Positions 49,336 to 58,724 of a stretch of 64,000 nt of DNA are shown in pieces. The stretch comes from Fervidibacter sinensis. Lineage in GTDB: Bacteria; Armatimonadota; Fervidibacteria; Fervidibacterales; Fervidibacteraceae. Both the position numbers and the translations under genes were made by a program. Positions within the stretch are counted from its first letter, which is position 1; the number at the start of each line of letters is the position of its first letter. The stretch is from assembly GCA_032161045.1 (NCBI GenBank), contig JAVHTH010000010.1; one strand, given 5' to 3'. Below the pieces are notes generated by a model that saw only the letters and a list, made by a program, of their open reading frames with translations, ran no database searches and was not told the origin of the DNA.

Positions 49336-51405
49336 CTACCTCAGCCTTGCAATCGTCGTTCCTTGAATTTTCCTTCCTTCATCATCTTGTGCAATTACTC
49401 GGACTAAGTATGCACTCGTTGGCAACACCTCTCCATTGTTCCCCAGACCTTGCCACACAATTTGTTGTTGACCTGCCAAGCGATTCCTACCGCTCTCTAA
49501 CACCGCTACCTTCCTTCCAGTCAAGGTCAAAACCTCAACTTGAGTTTGTGCTGGTTTAGTCAATGCAAACTGGATTGATATGCCCCTTCCCCGCATCGGT
49601 ATCGCCTTCAATCCAACAATGCGCAAAGGTCGCTCATTGCCCAACTCAGCGATAACCTTGAACCGCCTCTCCGTCTCACCTTCATTCGGCACAAACCGAT
49701 ATTCTGTCTGAGTCCTCATGTATCGCCTCGTCCCTGTCGCAAGGTCAACCAAAATCAAACTCACATCCTTTGGAACATGTCCAACTCCATTCCATATCAT
49801 CGTAACTTCTTTTTGCCTCGTCCCTCGTCCCCCCTCCCTCGTCCCGAACTTCACAACCACATCCCAAACATGCTGCCTTGCTGCGTTGTTCCTAACATCA
49901 ACTGCCAAAGGTGCACCATTGTTGAGCACCAAAACTTGCACATTGCTGCTTCCTTCAGGCGGTTCAGGTGGCAAACCGATTGTAAGTCCTCTTGAACCTT
50001 GTGAAACTCCCCAAATTGCCTCTCCACTCTCGTCACCAACTTTCGCCACCAACTTCACTGTCCATCCATTGCCTTTCACTACTCGTCCCGCGTCCCTCGT
50101 CCCCCGTCCCTTGCTTTGGCTTGGTGGTGGCAGTATAAGTTCGCAGTCGGTATGAGCATAGACCCAATAGCCCTTCCAAGGTTCAAGTTGCCCTTTAACT
50201 CCAGGAATGACGCTTGTATCGTAGACCAGAACATACTTTCCCTTAAACGGGTCATTTTCATCCTGCTCCCATCCCCAAGCGTAATCTTCAATCCAGCCTG
50301 CCTGCTGGGCTTGTGCCACACTTAACGACTGTTCGCCCTTCCTCACACGAATTCCTTGGCTAATGTCCCAATTAATTGGTTGGGTGAAGGGATTGCTAAT
50401 AAAATTCCATCCCTTTTGCAAGGGGATAATGACTTCTTCAGCAAGAGGTTCGCCTACAAGGCTGAAAGGAATCTCTTTGTCCGCCTTAAACCAGTAGCCC
50501 TTTCCTGGCTCAATAGCAGCTCCAACATCTCGGTAACCTTGAATTGAGGGATCCCAAACTTTCATTAGTAGACCATCTAAACCGAGTTCTTGTCGCGTTA
50601 AGGATTCCGTTCTTAGGCTTAAGCCAAATGTTCCGATGCCTTGAGCAAGGCAAGGGACAAACGGTGAGACAGTGAAACTACGCTCTTCACTGCCTTCACT
50701 CCATTGTTTCCCATCGTGGGCATAAACTTGCCACTTATACTCACCAGCAGATAAGGCGTAGTTCCCTGAAATCCTGAAGTTCGCTATTTCTCCGCTACTG
50801 TAACTGAGTTTACTCCAACCACTAGTGTCCTTAGTTTGATCAAATTCGTGTATGATTTGTCCATTTCGCTTGATGACTAATTTGTATTTAATAGGATCGC
50901 CATCATTGTCAGTTGCTACCATTCGGAAAGTTGGAGTGCCGGAGGTCATTGAATCAGGGGCAGGGGAAACTAGTTGTGGAAGCAACGGCGCTTGGTTAAC
51001 GGTTATCATTCTTGCATTACTTGCTTCGCTCCATTCTTTCCCGTCAAAGGCGTAAGCAAGCCACAAGTAAGTCCCCGCTGTTAACCTCTGATTTGATGGA
51101 ACAACAAATGTCGCTTCTTCTCCACTTGCATACTCACTCTTATCCCAACCTGTCCCCTCTTGTGTTTGGTCAAATACAGCAACAATTTGGTCGCCTTGCT
51201 TGACCACTATCTTGAACTTCAAGTTGTCACTATCAGGATCTGTTGACTTGATTTTGAATGAAAGGGTAGGAGTGACAAAGGAATTGTTTTCTGGAGCAAC
51301 AAGTTCAGGGGCATTTGGAACTTGGTTGACAACGAAACTCCTTTCACTACTGAATTCACTCTCTTGCCCCCTTTCATCTACCGCCTTCGCTCGCCATGTG
51401 TCCAT
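49336..51405 (-). CDS. C-terminal part of the giant subtilase (separated by frameshift)
   Basis: This is a 689-residue frame that continues the protein encoded at 51378-56339. It begins inside an FN3/Ig-like module (WRAKAVDERGQESEF) and repeats it at least twice (LTAGTYLWLAYAFDGKEWSEASN; LSAGEYKWQVYAHDGKQWSEGSEE). A middle part has paired W-rich modules (GKGYWFKAD, WNFISNPFTQPINWD). It ends in an FlgD/Vpr-type Ig domain with FALTKPAQTQVEVLTLTG and LPTSAYLVRVIAQDDEG, as in C-terminal sorting domains of secreted proteins. It has no signal peptide or ribosome site of its own, so it is not an independent gene. Confidence 0.75.
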   Translation of the reverse strand: MDTWRAKAVDERGQESEFSSERSFVVNQVPNAPELVAPENNSFVTPTLSFKIKSTDPDSDNLKFKIVVKQGDQIVAVFDQTQEGTGWDKSEYASGEEATFVVPSNQRLTAGTYLWLAYAFDGKEWSEASNARMITVNQAPLLPQLVSPAPDSMTSGTPTFRMVATDNDGDPIKYKLVIKRNGQIIHEFDQTKDTSGWSKLSYSSGEIANFRISGNYALSAGEYKWQVYAHDGKQWSEGSEERSFTVSPFVPCLAQGIGTFGLSLRTESLTRQELGLDGLLMKVWDPSIQGYRDVGAAIEPGKGYWFKADKEIPFSLVGEPLAEEVIIPLQKGWNFISNPFTQPINWDISQGIRVRKGEQSLSVAQAQQAGWIEDYAWGWEQDENDPFKGKYVLVYDTSVIPGVKGQLEPWKGYWVYAHTDCELILPPPSQSKGRGTRDAGRVVKGNGWTVKLVAKVGDESGEAIWGVSQGSRGLTIGLPPEPPEGSSNVQVLVLNNGAPLAVDVRNNAARQHVWDVVVKFGTREGGRGTRQKEVTMIWNGVGHVPKDVSLILVDLATGTRRYMRTQTEYRFVPNEGETERRFKVIAELGNERPLRIVGLKAIPMRGRGISIQFALTKPAQTQVEVLTLTGRKVAVLESGRNRLAGQQQIVWQGLGNNGEVLPTSAYLVRVIAQDDEGRKIQGTTIARLR

Positions 51406-54400
51406 TGCCCGCTTTCAAGAGGTTTATCAACTGTTACTGAAACATCCGTCCCACTATCAACAAAATCGGTTTCATAGGTCGCAGTCATATTCCCTTTCTT
51501 GACTTCAATTACCGCCTTTACCTTATCGCCATCTGGATCACTTACTTTCACTGTAAAAGTAACTTGTGGTCTCACTATTGCTTCATCCGCAGGGGTCAAA
51601 AGTTCAGGGACATTTGGAACTTGCGTTACGGTTAAAGTGATAGGGGTAACTACCTGTGGCTTTTCTACATCATTGGAGTTGAACACGAGATTTGCTTTGT
51701 GGTTTCCAAGTCCGAGAGAAGTGGCATCTAAAGTTAATGCCAGATCCACTCCTTCGCCACCCAAAAGACTCCCTGCCAAAGGTGAGTGATCCAGCCAAGG
51801 AACACCCCTGATCACAGGAGCATACCAGATGTCAGGGACTGCATCAAATGCACCAGCGGAAGAGTCCCAAAATTCACATGCGACATGAAAGTCAACCGGG
51901 TTACCGATATCAGAAAGTTTCACTCCAACTTCAACGGCACCATTAACTGATTTGAACCAAACAAAGTCAGCCGCATAATCAAAGTTTCCTGTTGACGGAT
52001 TATAACGATAAACTCCTATCGTTCCCATACCTCCAAAGAGAATATAGTCCACTCCCATACCGCTTCTCCATCCTACGCCTGTGGCAGCGTTGCGGTCAGT
52101 GTCAAGGAAGATGTCTAAGTAGGTATCATCTGGGTTGAATTCTCCTCCCTCTAATTCAGCACGGAAATAAAGGTAAGTTCCGTCGGATTGGAAGAAAACT
52201 TTGCGGATATTGCGGGCATTTCCATTGAATTCATCTGGGTCAACCATAATCCATCTCCAAGTTCCTGTTGGAGGTTGTCCGTTTTGTAGGGTAGTGATAG
52301 GTTTGCCATTTTTGAGCGGAATAAGTTCAATGGATTGGTCGGTTTCGGAATTAGGAACAAATTGGAATGGTGCAATTTTTGTTTGTTTTATGGGACGGCT
52401 AACTGGTTGGGATGGTGGAGGAGTCTTAACAGCATTTTGGAAGAGTTGTGCAAGGCGCTTGCTATGAGGTGTGGGCTTGGACATCAACCTTTGGATAACC
52501 TGCTGCCATTCCTGCTGCTTTTTTGAGTCTGTAATTCCTTGTGATGGTCTGAGTGTCATGTTTTGGAAGGACAATGCTTTTTGCTCTCTTTTTTGTTTTG
52601 CACGCAAATACTCCTGATACAATTTGGAGTTTTCAGGAACAACCATAACACGCCGATTTACAGGTTGGTGGCGAAGCGTTGATAGAGCCGATGTCGCCCC
52701 ACGAGCGATGAATGTGAGAGACCTACCACCAACATTGGAGACATTCATCGCAGTTGTTACCTTAGTGCCTTGGAGTAAAGTTTGCTCCACAAAAATGGGT
52801 GTTACAGAGATTTGAGGTCCAGGCTGTAAGGTCAAAACAATTTTGTAAGTGCAATCAGGACCACCTAAACTTCCCCAATCGCTTGGCATCACACGCAGGT
52901 AATATCTTCCAGTTCTTGGCAATTGAATGTCAATGTAAGGATCCCATCCCCACCAACCTTGCGACCAAGCAAGTTGTTGTCCCTGCTCGTCATAGAGTGC
53001 CAATATAGCAATCAGAGGCGAACCCTGTCTTTGAGCAATAACTTCCGCTGTTGCGAAATAACCAGCAGGACTGTCAAAAACAAAGTAATCCGAATCAAAT
53101 TGAGGGTCAATAACTCCGTCAACAGTTTGTCCACTGGCGATAGTTGTTGCGTTTTGAGGCCAATCGCTGTGATCATCCGGTGCATCCTTGACTATCGTTA
53201 GCATGTAATTCCCAGTAACACCCCAAACATCTTCCACTTTCACATAGAAATCCCCGTCGTGAGGCAAGGGAAAGCGAACGATGCGAGGGTTGTTGCTCCA
53301 CCATAGCCAATCTGGGAAGTTATCATTGTATGCGAGCACTATCTGTCCATCACTGTCGTAGAGGGTCAAAGCAGGATTCTGCCACCATGGATCAAAGGCT
53401 TCTACCGAAATTGCCACATAATCGCCCAATTGCCCACTGAACTTATAAAAGTCCAAATCATCTGGCGGATTGATCTCACCTAAAATGGTGTCACCATAAG
53501 CAATTTGAGTGGCTTGAGCGGGAGTGTCATTAGGTTCTTGTTCAGCAAGAGTTTTACGGAGGGAAAGGGTGTAAGTAAAATCTGGTCCGCCCACATTAGA
53601 ACCACCATACGGTATTACCCGCAGGAAATAACGACCCGACTGGGTAATCTGGTAACTAATGTAGGAATCAAGCCCATAATAGTCATCGTTGAACGCAATG
53701 ATATTGCCCTGCTCATCGTAAAGTGCAAGCATAGAGTCTAAAGGCGAGCCTTGCCTTTGGGCGAATACTTCAGCAATTATGAAATCGCCTTGTTCGGCGT
53801 AAAACGCAAAGTAATCTGTATCGGGTGGTGGATTTATCGTGCCAGAAATGTTTTGTCCGTATGCAATGGGTGTGGCGGTTTGTGTCCAATCCCCATGGTC
53901 ATCAGGGGAATCCTTGACGAGGGTGATTGTGTAAAAATGATTTTCGCTTCCACTACCTAAGTAATCTTCCACTTTAATGTAAAACGTCCCATCATGGGGA
54001 AGAGGAAAGCGAAGAACAGGAGACTCCCACCACTCATACCACCAGTAGTCCCAATCCGCATACCAGTCTACCACCAGCCTTGTTTGTCCATCGCTGTTAT
54101 ATAAAGTAACCACCGGATCCATTGGGTAACCCAGTGACAAAGCACGAACCCTTATGGTCACTAAATCATCTTTTTGTCCATCAAACTTATAAAAGTCCAC
54201 ATCGCCTGGAACGAGTATCGTTCCCTGTTTTGATTCTCCATAAGTGATAGGTGTTGCTGTTGAAGGGTCATCATTAGGTTCTGTCGGATCTGCAAGAACT
54301 CGCACAGTTGCTGGGTCGCTTTCGCCTTCATCGTAAACAACCGTTACTCGGTAAAAGAGAACTAACTGGTTTGGAGGTAAATTGGAGTCAACATAAGATG

Positions 54401-56339
54401 TTTGATCGGAAGGAAGGCTTGCAATTAAGTCGTAAGGACCTTGGATTTGTGTTGCCCTGTAAACTCTGTAACCTTGCAAATCTAAAGGTCTAATAAGGGG
54501 CTGTCTGGAAGCAAGTCTTCGGAATCGGTTGTTGTTAAAAACGCTTCCCCACTGAAGCGTCACAGTGTTGTCATCAGAGTTATAAGTTGCAATTAGGTTG
54601 GGAACTGAGCGCAACTTTAAGGTGATGGTGTAATGTCTCATCTTGTTGTCAAATGCTTTGCTGGTCACTTTCAAGTAAAAATCACCCGAATTAGGCAGGA
54701 CGAATTTAGGAATGAATGGGTCTTTGCTCCCGTTGTAATCGTCACTTTCTGCTAACACTGTTGAACCGTCGCTATCTAAAATCTGCAAAACAGCATCAAT
54801 TCCGGAGCCCAATGCTTCGGCTTGAATTTTTACAGTGATGACCGTATTCTGAGTTGCGCTGAACTTGAATAAGTCTATATCCTCGTCAGGTTCAATCTTA
54901 CCGAACAAAGTTTCTCCAAAAGCAATAAAAGTCGCCTGAACAGGAGTATCGTTGGGTTCGTTTTGGTCAGGAGCAAGAGGCAAAATGGATAGAAAAGCAT
55001 CAATTCGCCCCCAGCCGTAGTCGTTATCAGGTCCTGGAGCACCCAAATCCACAGCAGAGTTTTTCAAAAGGTTCTTGATATTTTCCACAGTAAGTTCGGT
55101 GCCTTGTGCCCTTGCGAAAGATTGAATAAGCGCTACTGTCCCCACAACATGTGGACACGCCATTGAAGTGCCACTCCAGTACTCGTAACCTCCCCCAGGC
55201 ACAGATGAAAGCACAAAATCTCCTGGGGCTGAAACATCTGGCTTTATGATTTCACCAATGCCAGTCCAGAAGACGGGACCGCGGCTTGAAAAGTCTGCAA
55301 TATTGTCATTGATATCTGTTGCCCCCACGCCAAACGCCATTGGGTAGTCGCCAGGGGAGTTCGTTGTTTGAGGAGCGGGGCCGTCATTTCCTATGGAAAA
55401 GGCAGGGAAAATGTTAGCAGCGATCCACGCATTGAGAGCATCTCGGAGGGAAGGATCCATGTCTGGAGAGTGGGAGCCAATATATCCCCATGAGTTGTTG
55501 ACTACATCGGCGCCATCATCGGTAGAAGGATCACCATCAGGGTCAAGCATCCATTGCATACAAGCAAACATCCCTTCCTCCGTTGCCCCCTCATCTTCGT
55601 CAAACAATCGAGCAACAATTAAAGTTACCCCAGGAGCAACCCCTATATGTATTCCACTTGCGTTTCCACCAGCGATAGTTCCTGAAACATGTGTTCCATG
55701 TCCATGCCAATCAGAAGGTAATGAACCTGGGTCGTAAGGGTCAAACCATCCATTTACAGGACGGAGTTTACCTGCTAAGTCAGGATGTGTGGGATCAATT
55801 CCTGTATCAATGACACCGACAGTCACATTGGCGCCTCTAACACCAAAAGTATTCCAAACCTCTGGGACGCGAATTTTTTCCAAACCCCATGTAAAAGCCT
55901 GTTGAGGTCTTATCCCTCTTTGACGGCGGATAGGCTGGATAAGTCTGACTGGTCGTACTTTCTCCACCCTTAATACGGACGGATCTCGTTTTAATGCTTC
56001 AATAACTTCTGAATCTGCCTTGACGGAGATGGCATTGACAATCCACAAAGACCTATATTGGTGGACTTTCCCTTCTTGCTGCCATTGCTGCAAGCGAGCA
56101 AGTATGGGGCGTTGGGTTCTCTGCGCTGTTTGCATTAACAACCTTTTGACTTCGGTTCGGTTACCTTTTACAGATAGGAGATTCGCTTTTTCCCGAAGGA
56201 ACACAAGGTAAACAGTTTCTTGGGTCTGCGCCACCAACCCTGCCCATACGGCAATCACAGCTAGCAATAACCCAAGCGACAATACAACCACTGACCGCTT
56301 CTCTATTTTTCGTTCCCTCCTTATAAAGAAGCCGTTCAC
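51378..56339 (-). CDS. Secreted subtilisin-like serine protease with repeated PPC domains
   Basis: The first part of the locus gives a protein of about 1640-1650 residues: signal peptide (RSVVVLSLGLLLAVIAVWAG), I9-type propeptide (about 30-120) and an S8 domain. Catalytic residues are Asp in VGVIDTGIDPTHPDLAG (about 167), His in HGHGTHVSGT (about 203) and Ser in SGTSMACPHVVG (about 381), numbered from 56306. An FN3-like module and at least five PPC beta domains (EPNDTPxQAT...GDYxF patterns) follow. The start may be GTG 56339 or an ATA at 56306 placed ideally after AAGGAGGG. The frame ends early at 51378, after GQWT. A +2 (CA) change near 51397-51401 breaks the joint with the downstream part. 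Confidence 0.85.
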   Translation of the reverse strand: MNGFFIRRERKIEKRSVVVLSLGLLLAVIAVWAGLVAQTQETVYLVFLREKANLLSVKGNRTEVKRLLMQTAQRTQRPILARLQQWQQEGKVHQYRSLWIVNAISVKADSEVIEALKRDPSVLRVEKVRPVRLIQPIRRQRGIRPQQAFTWGLEKIRVPEVWNTFGVRGANVTVGVIDTGIDPTHPDLAGKLRPVNGWFDPYDPGSLPSDWHGHGTHVSGTIAGGNASGIHIGVAPGVTLIVARLFDEDEGATEEGMFACMQWMLDPDGDPSTDDGADVVNNSWGYIGSHSPDMDPSLRDALNAWIAANIFPAFSIGNDGPAPQTTNSPGDYPMAFGVGATDINDNIADFSSRGPVFWTGIGEIIKPDVSAPGDFVLSSVPGGGYEYWSGTSMACPHVVGTVALIQSFARAQGTELTVENIKNLLKNSAVDLGAPGPDNDYGWGRIDAFLSILPLAPDQNEPNDTPVQATFIAFGETLFGKIEPDEDIDLFKFSATQNTVITVKIQAEALGSGIDAVLQILDSDGSTVLAESDDYNGSKDPFIPKFVLPNSGDFYLKVTSKAFDNKMRHYTITLKLRSVPNLIATYNSDDNTVTLQWGSVFNNNRFRRLASRQPLIRPLDLQGYRVYRATQIQGPYDLIASLPSDQTSYVDSNLPPNQLVLFYRVTVVYDEGESDPATVRVLADPTEPNDDPSTATPITYGESKQGTILVPGDVDFYKFDGQKDDLVTIRVRALSLGYPMDPVVTLYNSDGQTRLVVDWYADWDYWWYEWWESPVLRFPLPHDGTFYIKVEDYLGSGSENHFYTITLVKDSPDDHGDWTQTATPIAYGQNISGTINPPPDTDYFAFYAEQGDFIIAEVFAQRQGSPLDSMLALYDEQGNIIAFNDDYYGLDSYISYQITQSGRYFLRVIPYGGSNVGGPDFTYTLSLRKTLAEQEPNDTPAQATQIAYGDTILGEINPPDDLDFYKFSGQLGDYVAISVEAFDPWWQNPALTLYDSDGQIVLAYNDNFPDWLWWSNNPRIVRFPLPHDGDFYVKVEDVWGVTGNYMLTIVKDAPDDHSDWPQNATTIASGQTVDGVIDPQFDSDYFVFDSPAGYFATAEVIAQRQGSPLIAILALYDEQGQQLAWSQGWWGWDPYIDIQLPRTGRYYLRVMPSDWGSLGGPDCTYKIVLTLQPGPQISVTPIFVEQTLLQGTKVTTAMNVSNVGGRSLTFIARGATSALSTLRHQPVNRRVMVVPENSKLYQEYLRAKQKREQKALSFQNMTLRPSQGITDSKKQQEWQQVIQRLMSKPTPHSKRLAQLFQNAVKTPPPSQPVSRPIKQTKIAPFQFVPNSETDQSIELIPLKNGKPITTLQNGQPPTGTWRWIMVDPDEFNGNARNIRKVFFQSDGTYLYFRAELEGGEFNPDDTYLDIFLDTDRNAATGVGWRSGMGVDYILFGGMGTIGVYRYNPSTGNFDYAADFVWFKSVNGAVEVGVKLSDIGNPVDFHVACEFWDSSAGAFDAVPDIWYAPVIRGVPWLDHSPLAGSLLGGEGVDLALTLDATSLGLGNHKANLVFNSNDVEKPQVVTPITLTVTQVPNVPELLTPADEAIVRPQVTFTVKVSDPDGDKVKAVIEVKKGNMTATYETDFVDSGTDVSVTVDKPLESGQWTHGERRR

Positions 56340-56367
56340 ACGCTCCCATATACATAGCGTCCGAAAT

Positions 56368-56459
56368 GGTGAAAAGTTAAGGTGAAAAGTTAAGAGGTGG
56401 GGTGATTGATGTTCTAAACATTGCAGAGTGGTCGTGACATAATAAGGGCAAAAAGTTAA
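56368..56459. promoter_or_regulatory. Tandem 13-bp direct repeats in the divergent subtilase/sigma region
   Basis: GGTGAAAAGTTAA occurs twice head to tail (56368-56380, 56381-56393), and GGCAAAAAGTTAA lies at 56447-56459. Direct repeats of this kind are typical operator arrays. The site is between the minus-strand subtilase and the plus-strand sigma factor, so it could control both. Confidence 0.55.
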
Positions 56460-56541
56460 GGCGTATTTTGACCGCGAAGGGGAGATTTGAATATTGCGGT
56501 CACAAGCAAAGAGCACTTAAAAATACGGGTAATGACAAAGT

Positions 56542-57210
56542 TTGCTGAAATTTTTAGAGGCGGTGAGGAGAGTGCAAAAGAGTAACAGGAAAAAGCCTGC
56601 TTTTGGGTTGTGCGGGGGTATCACTTTGGGTGAATTGAGGGACGAGAGAAAGTTTGACGATTTCGTTCGTCAATCATATGAGCGCTTGCTCGGCTTTGCT
56701 TATCAACTACTCGGAAATTGGGACGATGCTGAAGATGTTGTTCAAACCGTTTTTATGGAATTGTGGGAGTTAGTCACGAAGCGATTGAAAGAGCCAAACG
56801 CTAATGCCATCGCCGTCACATACCAATTAGTTAAGCGACGAACTTCTGATTTCCGAATCAAACAACCAAATTCCTTCAACCCAGAATGGTTAGAAGAGCC
56901 ATTTTCCGAAGAGGCTTTTAGTGATGGGTTAAGTTGGGAGGAAGAAATGAAGGATGTGGAAGGCATAGTCATAGCCATTGAGAAAAGGAGAGCCATTCGC
57001 GAGTGTGGAAATCAACTGCAAGGAAGGGCACGAGATGTCTTCTCTTTATTTTTGAAGGGTGTTCCCCAAGTGGAAATTGCAAAGAATTTGGGCATCAGCG
57101 CAGCGAGGGTGTCGCAGTTGATGAAAATTGTCTTCATTCAGTTGAAGCAGAAACTCCAAGAGATGGGCTACGATTGCAACGAAACCGTTAATGTGCCCTT
57201 AAAATTTTGA
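56542..57210 (+). CDS. ECF-type sigma-70 family RNA polymerase sigma factor
   Basis: This is a protein of about 220 residues. Region 2 is FVRQSYERLLGFAYQLLGNWDDAEDVVQTVFMELW (about 41-75). A loose acidic linker follows. Region 4 is RARDVFSLFLKGVPQVEIAKNLGISAARVSQLMKIVFIQLKQKL (about 160-205) with its helix-turn-helix. Sigma regions 1 and 3 are absent, as in ECF factors. The start is uncertain: TTG 56542, GTG 56563 or GTG 56572 (all in frame), none with an ideal site. An anti-sigma-like gene follows, which fits the usual pairing. Target promoters may include the CHAT operon and the divergent subtilase. Confidence 0.85.
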   Translation: MLKFLEAVRRVQKSNRKKPAFGLCGGITLGELRDERKFDDFVRQSYERLLGFAYQLLGNWDDAEDVVQTVFMELWELVTKRLKEPNANAIAVTYQLVKRRTSDFRIKQPNSFNPEWLEEPFSEEAFSDGLSWEEEMKDVEGIVIAIEKRRAIRECGNQLQGRARDVFSLFLKGVPQVEIAKNLGISAARVSQLMKIVFIQLKQKLQEMGYDCNETVNVPLKF

Positions 57211-57285
57211 CTTTTCTGACGCTTAATTATTGGAGGTTGGAACGAAAGGTGGGAAATTCACTGCAAAGTTTGAAAGGTGAAAGCC

Positions 57286-58611
57286 ATGCGATGTGAAGAT
57301 GTCCGTAAACGGATGTTGGATTATGTGATGGGCAAACTAACAGAGGCGGAAGTGACGGCGATAGATAAGCATCTTGACCGATGCGAAGATTGCACGAAAG
57401 TAGTTGACAATTACCTTAACGAACTTGGGCTTTTCAACCTTGAACCAGAGAAAAACGAACTGTTTCGTTTGATGCGTATACCTATGCCGTCACAGGAGCG
57501 AGTGAAAGCAGGTATAGAAGCAGTCCTTCAGGCTATTCATGGACCGAAGGCAATCGCTGAACACGAAGTTGCTCCAACTGTCAAGGAACAAAAGTCCAAG
57601 ACTGCATCATGGGCAGAACAATTTGGGGCTTTGGTCAGGCAATTTGCAACTTATTGGGTTTACGGCTTAGCAACTGTTGCAGTTGCAGGTTTGATCATCT
57701 TCGCGTGGAACGAACATGCTCAGCGGAAAGCATTTGAGCATCAAATTGCTTCCCTTCAAATGCAAGTGAATTTGTTGAGGCGACAAAATGAAGCCGTGAA
57801 ACGAGAGAACGAAACATTGCAACGCAAATTGGAACAAGCATTGTTAGAGCGTCAGCGAACTCAAAGGGTGTTTGAGGAAAGGCAAAAGCAATTGGAAAAG
57901 AGGTTAGCCCAGCAAGTTTTTGTTTTGGTGCGGGATAGAGCGGGAGCGGTTACAATCAACGCTGATGGCACAGTGCGATTGGAAGGGAGACAAATTTTGC
58001 CTTTGCCTTTCGCCCAACAAGTGAAAGAGTTAATCACCACAGGTGCAGTGAAGCCGTCAAAACCGGCACTTCTTGCAATGGCGACTTTGAACAGCGGTTT
58101 GATGCTAAATACGCTGCGAAGCGCAAAGGTTGAAACATCTCAAAAGCCCATCCCCATTAGCCCTGTCCTTACCGCTGTTCGTTCTGTCTGTCCAAAACTG
58201 CAATGGAAACCCGTTGAGGGGGCAAAGGGATACAAGGTGATGATTGTTGACAAGAATGACAAACTCCTTTGGCAAACAAAAGTTGAGGCAGAAACGAAGG
58301 TGATTGTGCCTTCAGGTGTCTTACGCAGGGGGCAAGTTTACTTCTGGCAAGTAGAAGCCTTTTTAAATGAGCAATCCAACTTGTCGCCTGTTGTCGGTTT
58401 TTGGGTGCTCAGTGAGGAAGAGTTGAAGGAAGTGACAAAAGCAGAACGAAAATTTCAAGGTTCGGCATTGGTTCTCGCCAGCCTTTACGCTCATCATGGG
58501 CTCTACGAAGAGGCGCTCGCTCAAATTGAACGACTTTCGGAAATGAACCCTACAAGTCCCTTCGTGCAAGGGATTTTGAATAACTTGGAGCGACAATTGG
58601 GCAGGGAGTGA
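57286..58611 (+). CDS. Zinc-finger (zf-HC2) anti-sigma-like membrane protein
   Basis: This is a 441-residue protein. N-terminal Cys3, then HLDRCEDC (His and two Cys, about 31-38), form the zf-HC2 anti-sigma domain that would hold the sigma factor. One transmembrane helix (YGLATVAVAGLIIFAW, about 124-139) precedes a long periplasmic coiled coil (about 145-205), rich in Q, E and R. An FN3-like beta domain follows (SPVLTAVRSVCPKLQWKPVEGAKGYKVMI, about 290-370), then a TPR-like end (LASLYAHHGLYEEALAQIERL). This is far larger than usual anti-sigma factors. The C-terminal modules resemble the neighbouring TPR-CHAT protein and could be its contact site. Confidence 0.78.
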   Translation: MRCEDVRKRMLDYVMGKLTEAEVTAIDKHLDRCEDCTKVVDNYLNELGLFNLEPEKNELFRLMRIPMPSQERVKAGIEAVLQAIHGPKAIAEHEVAPTVKEQKSKTASWAEQFGALVRQFATYWVYGLATVAVAGLIIFAWNEHAQRKAFEHQIASLQMQVNLLRRQNEAVKRENETLQRKLEQALLERQRTQRVFEERQKQLEKRLAQQVFVLVRDRAGAVTINADGTVRLEGRQILPLPFAQQVKELITTGAVKPSKPALLAMATLNSGLMLNTLRSAKVETSQKPIPISPVLTAVRSVCPKLQWKPVEGAKGYKVMIVDKNDKLLWQTKVEAETKVIVPSGVLRRGQVYFWQVEAFLNEQSNLSPVVGFWVLSEEELKEVTKAERKFQGSALVLASLYAHHGLYEEALAQIERLSEMNPTSPFVQGILNNLERQLGRE

Positions 58612-58724
58612 CGAAAGCGCCTTTTATTGCAAATAGTTTTGCCTTACCAATTTCCGTCGTAACGAAAATTTTTCTTTAGGTACAAATTTTGCCAGTTTAC
58701 GCTGTGAAATGGGAGGGTGAGAAC

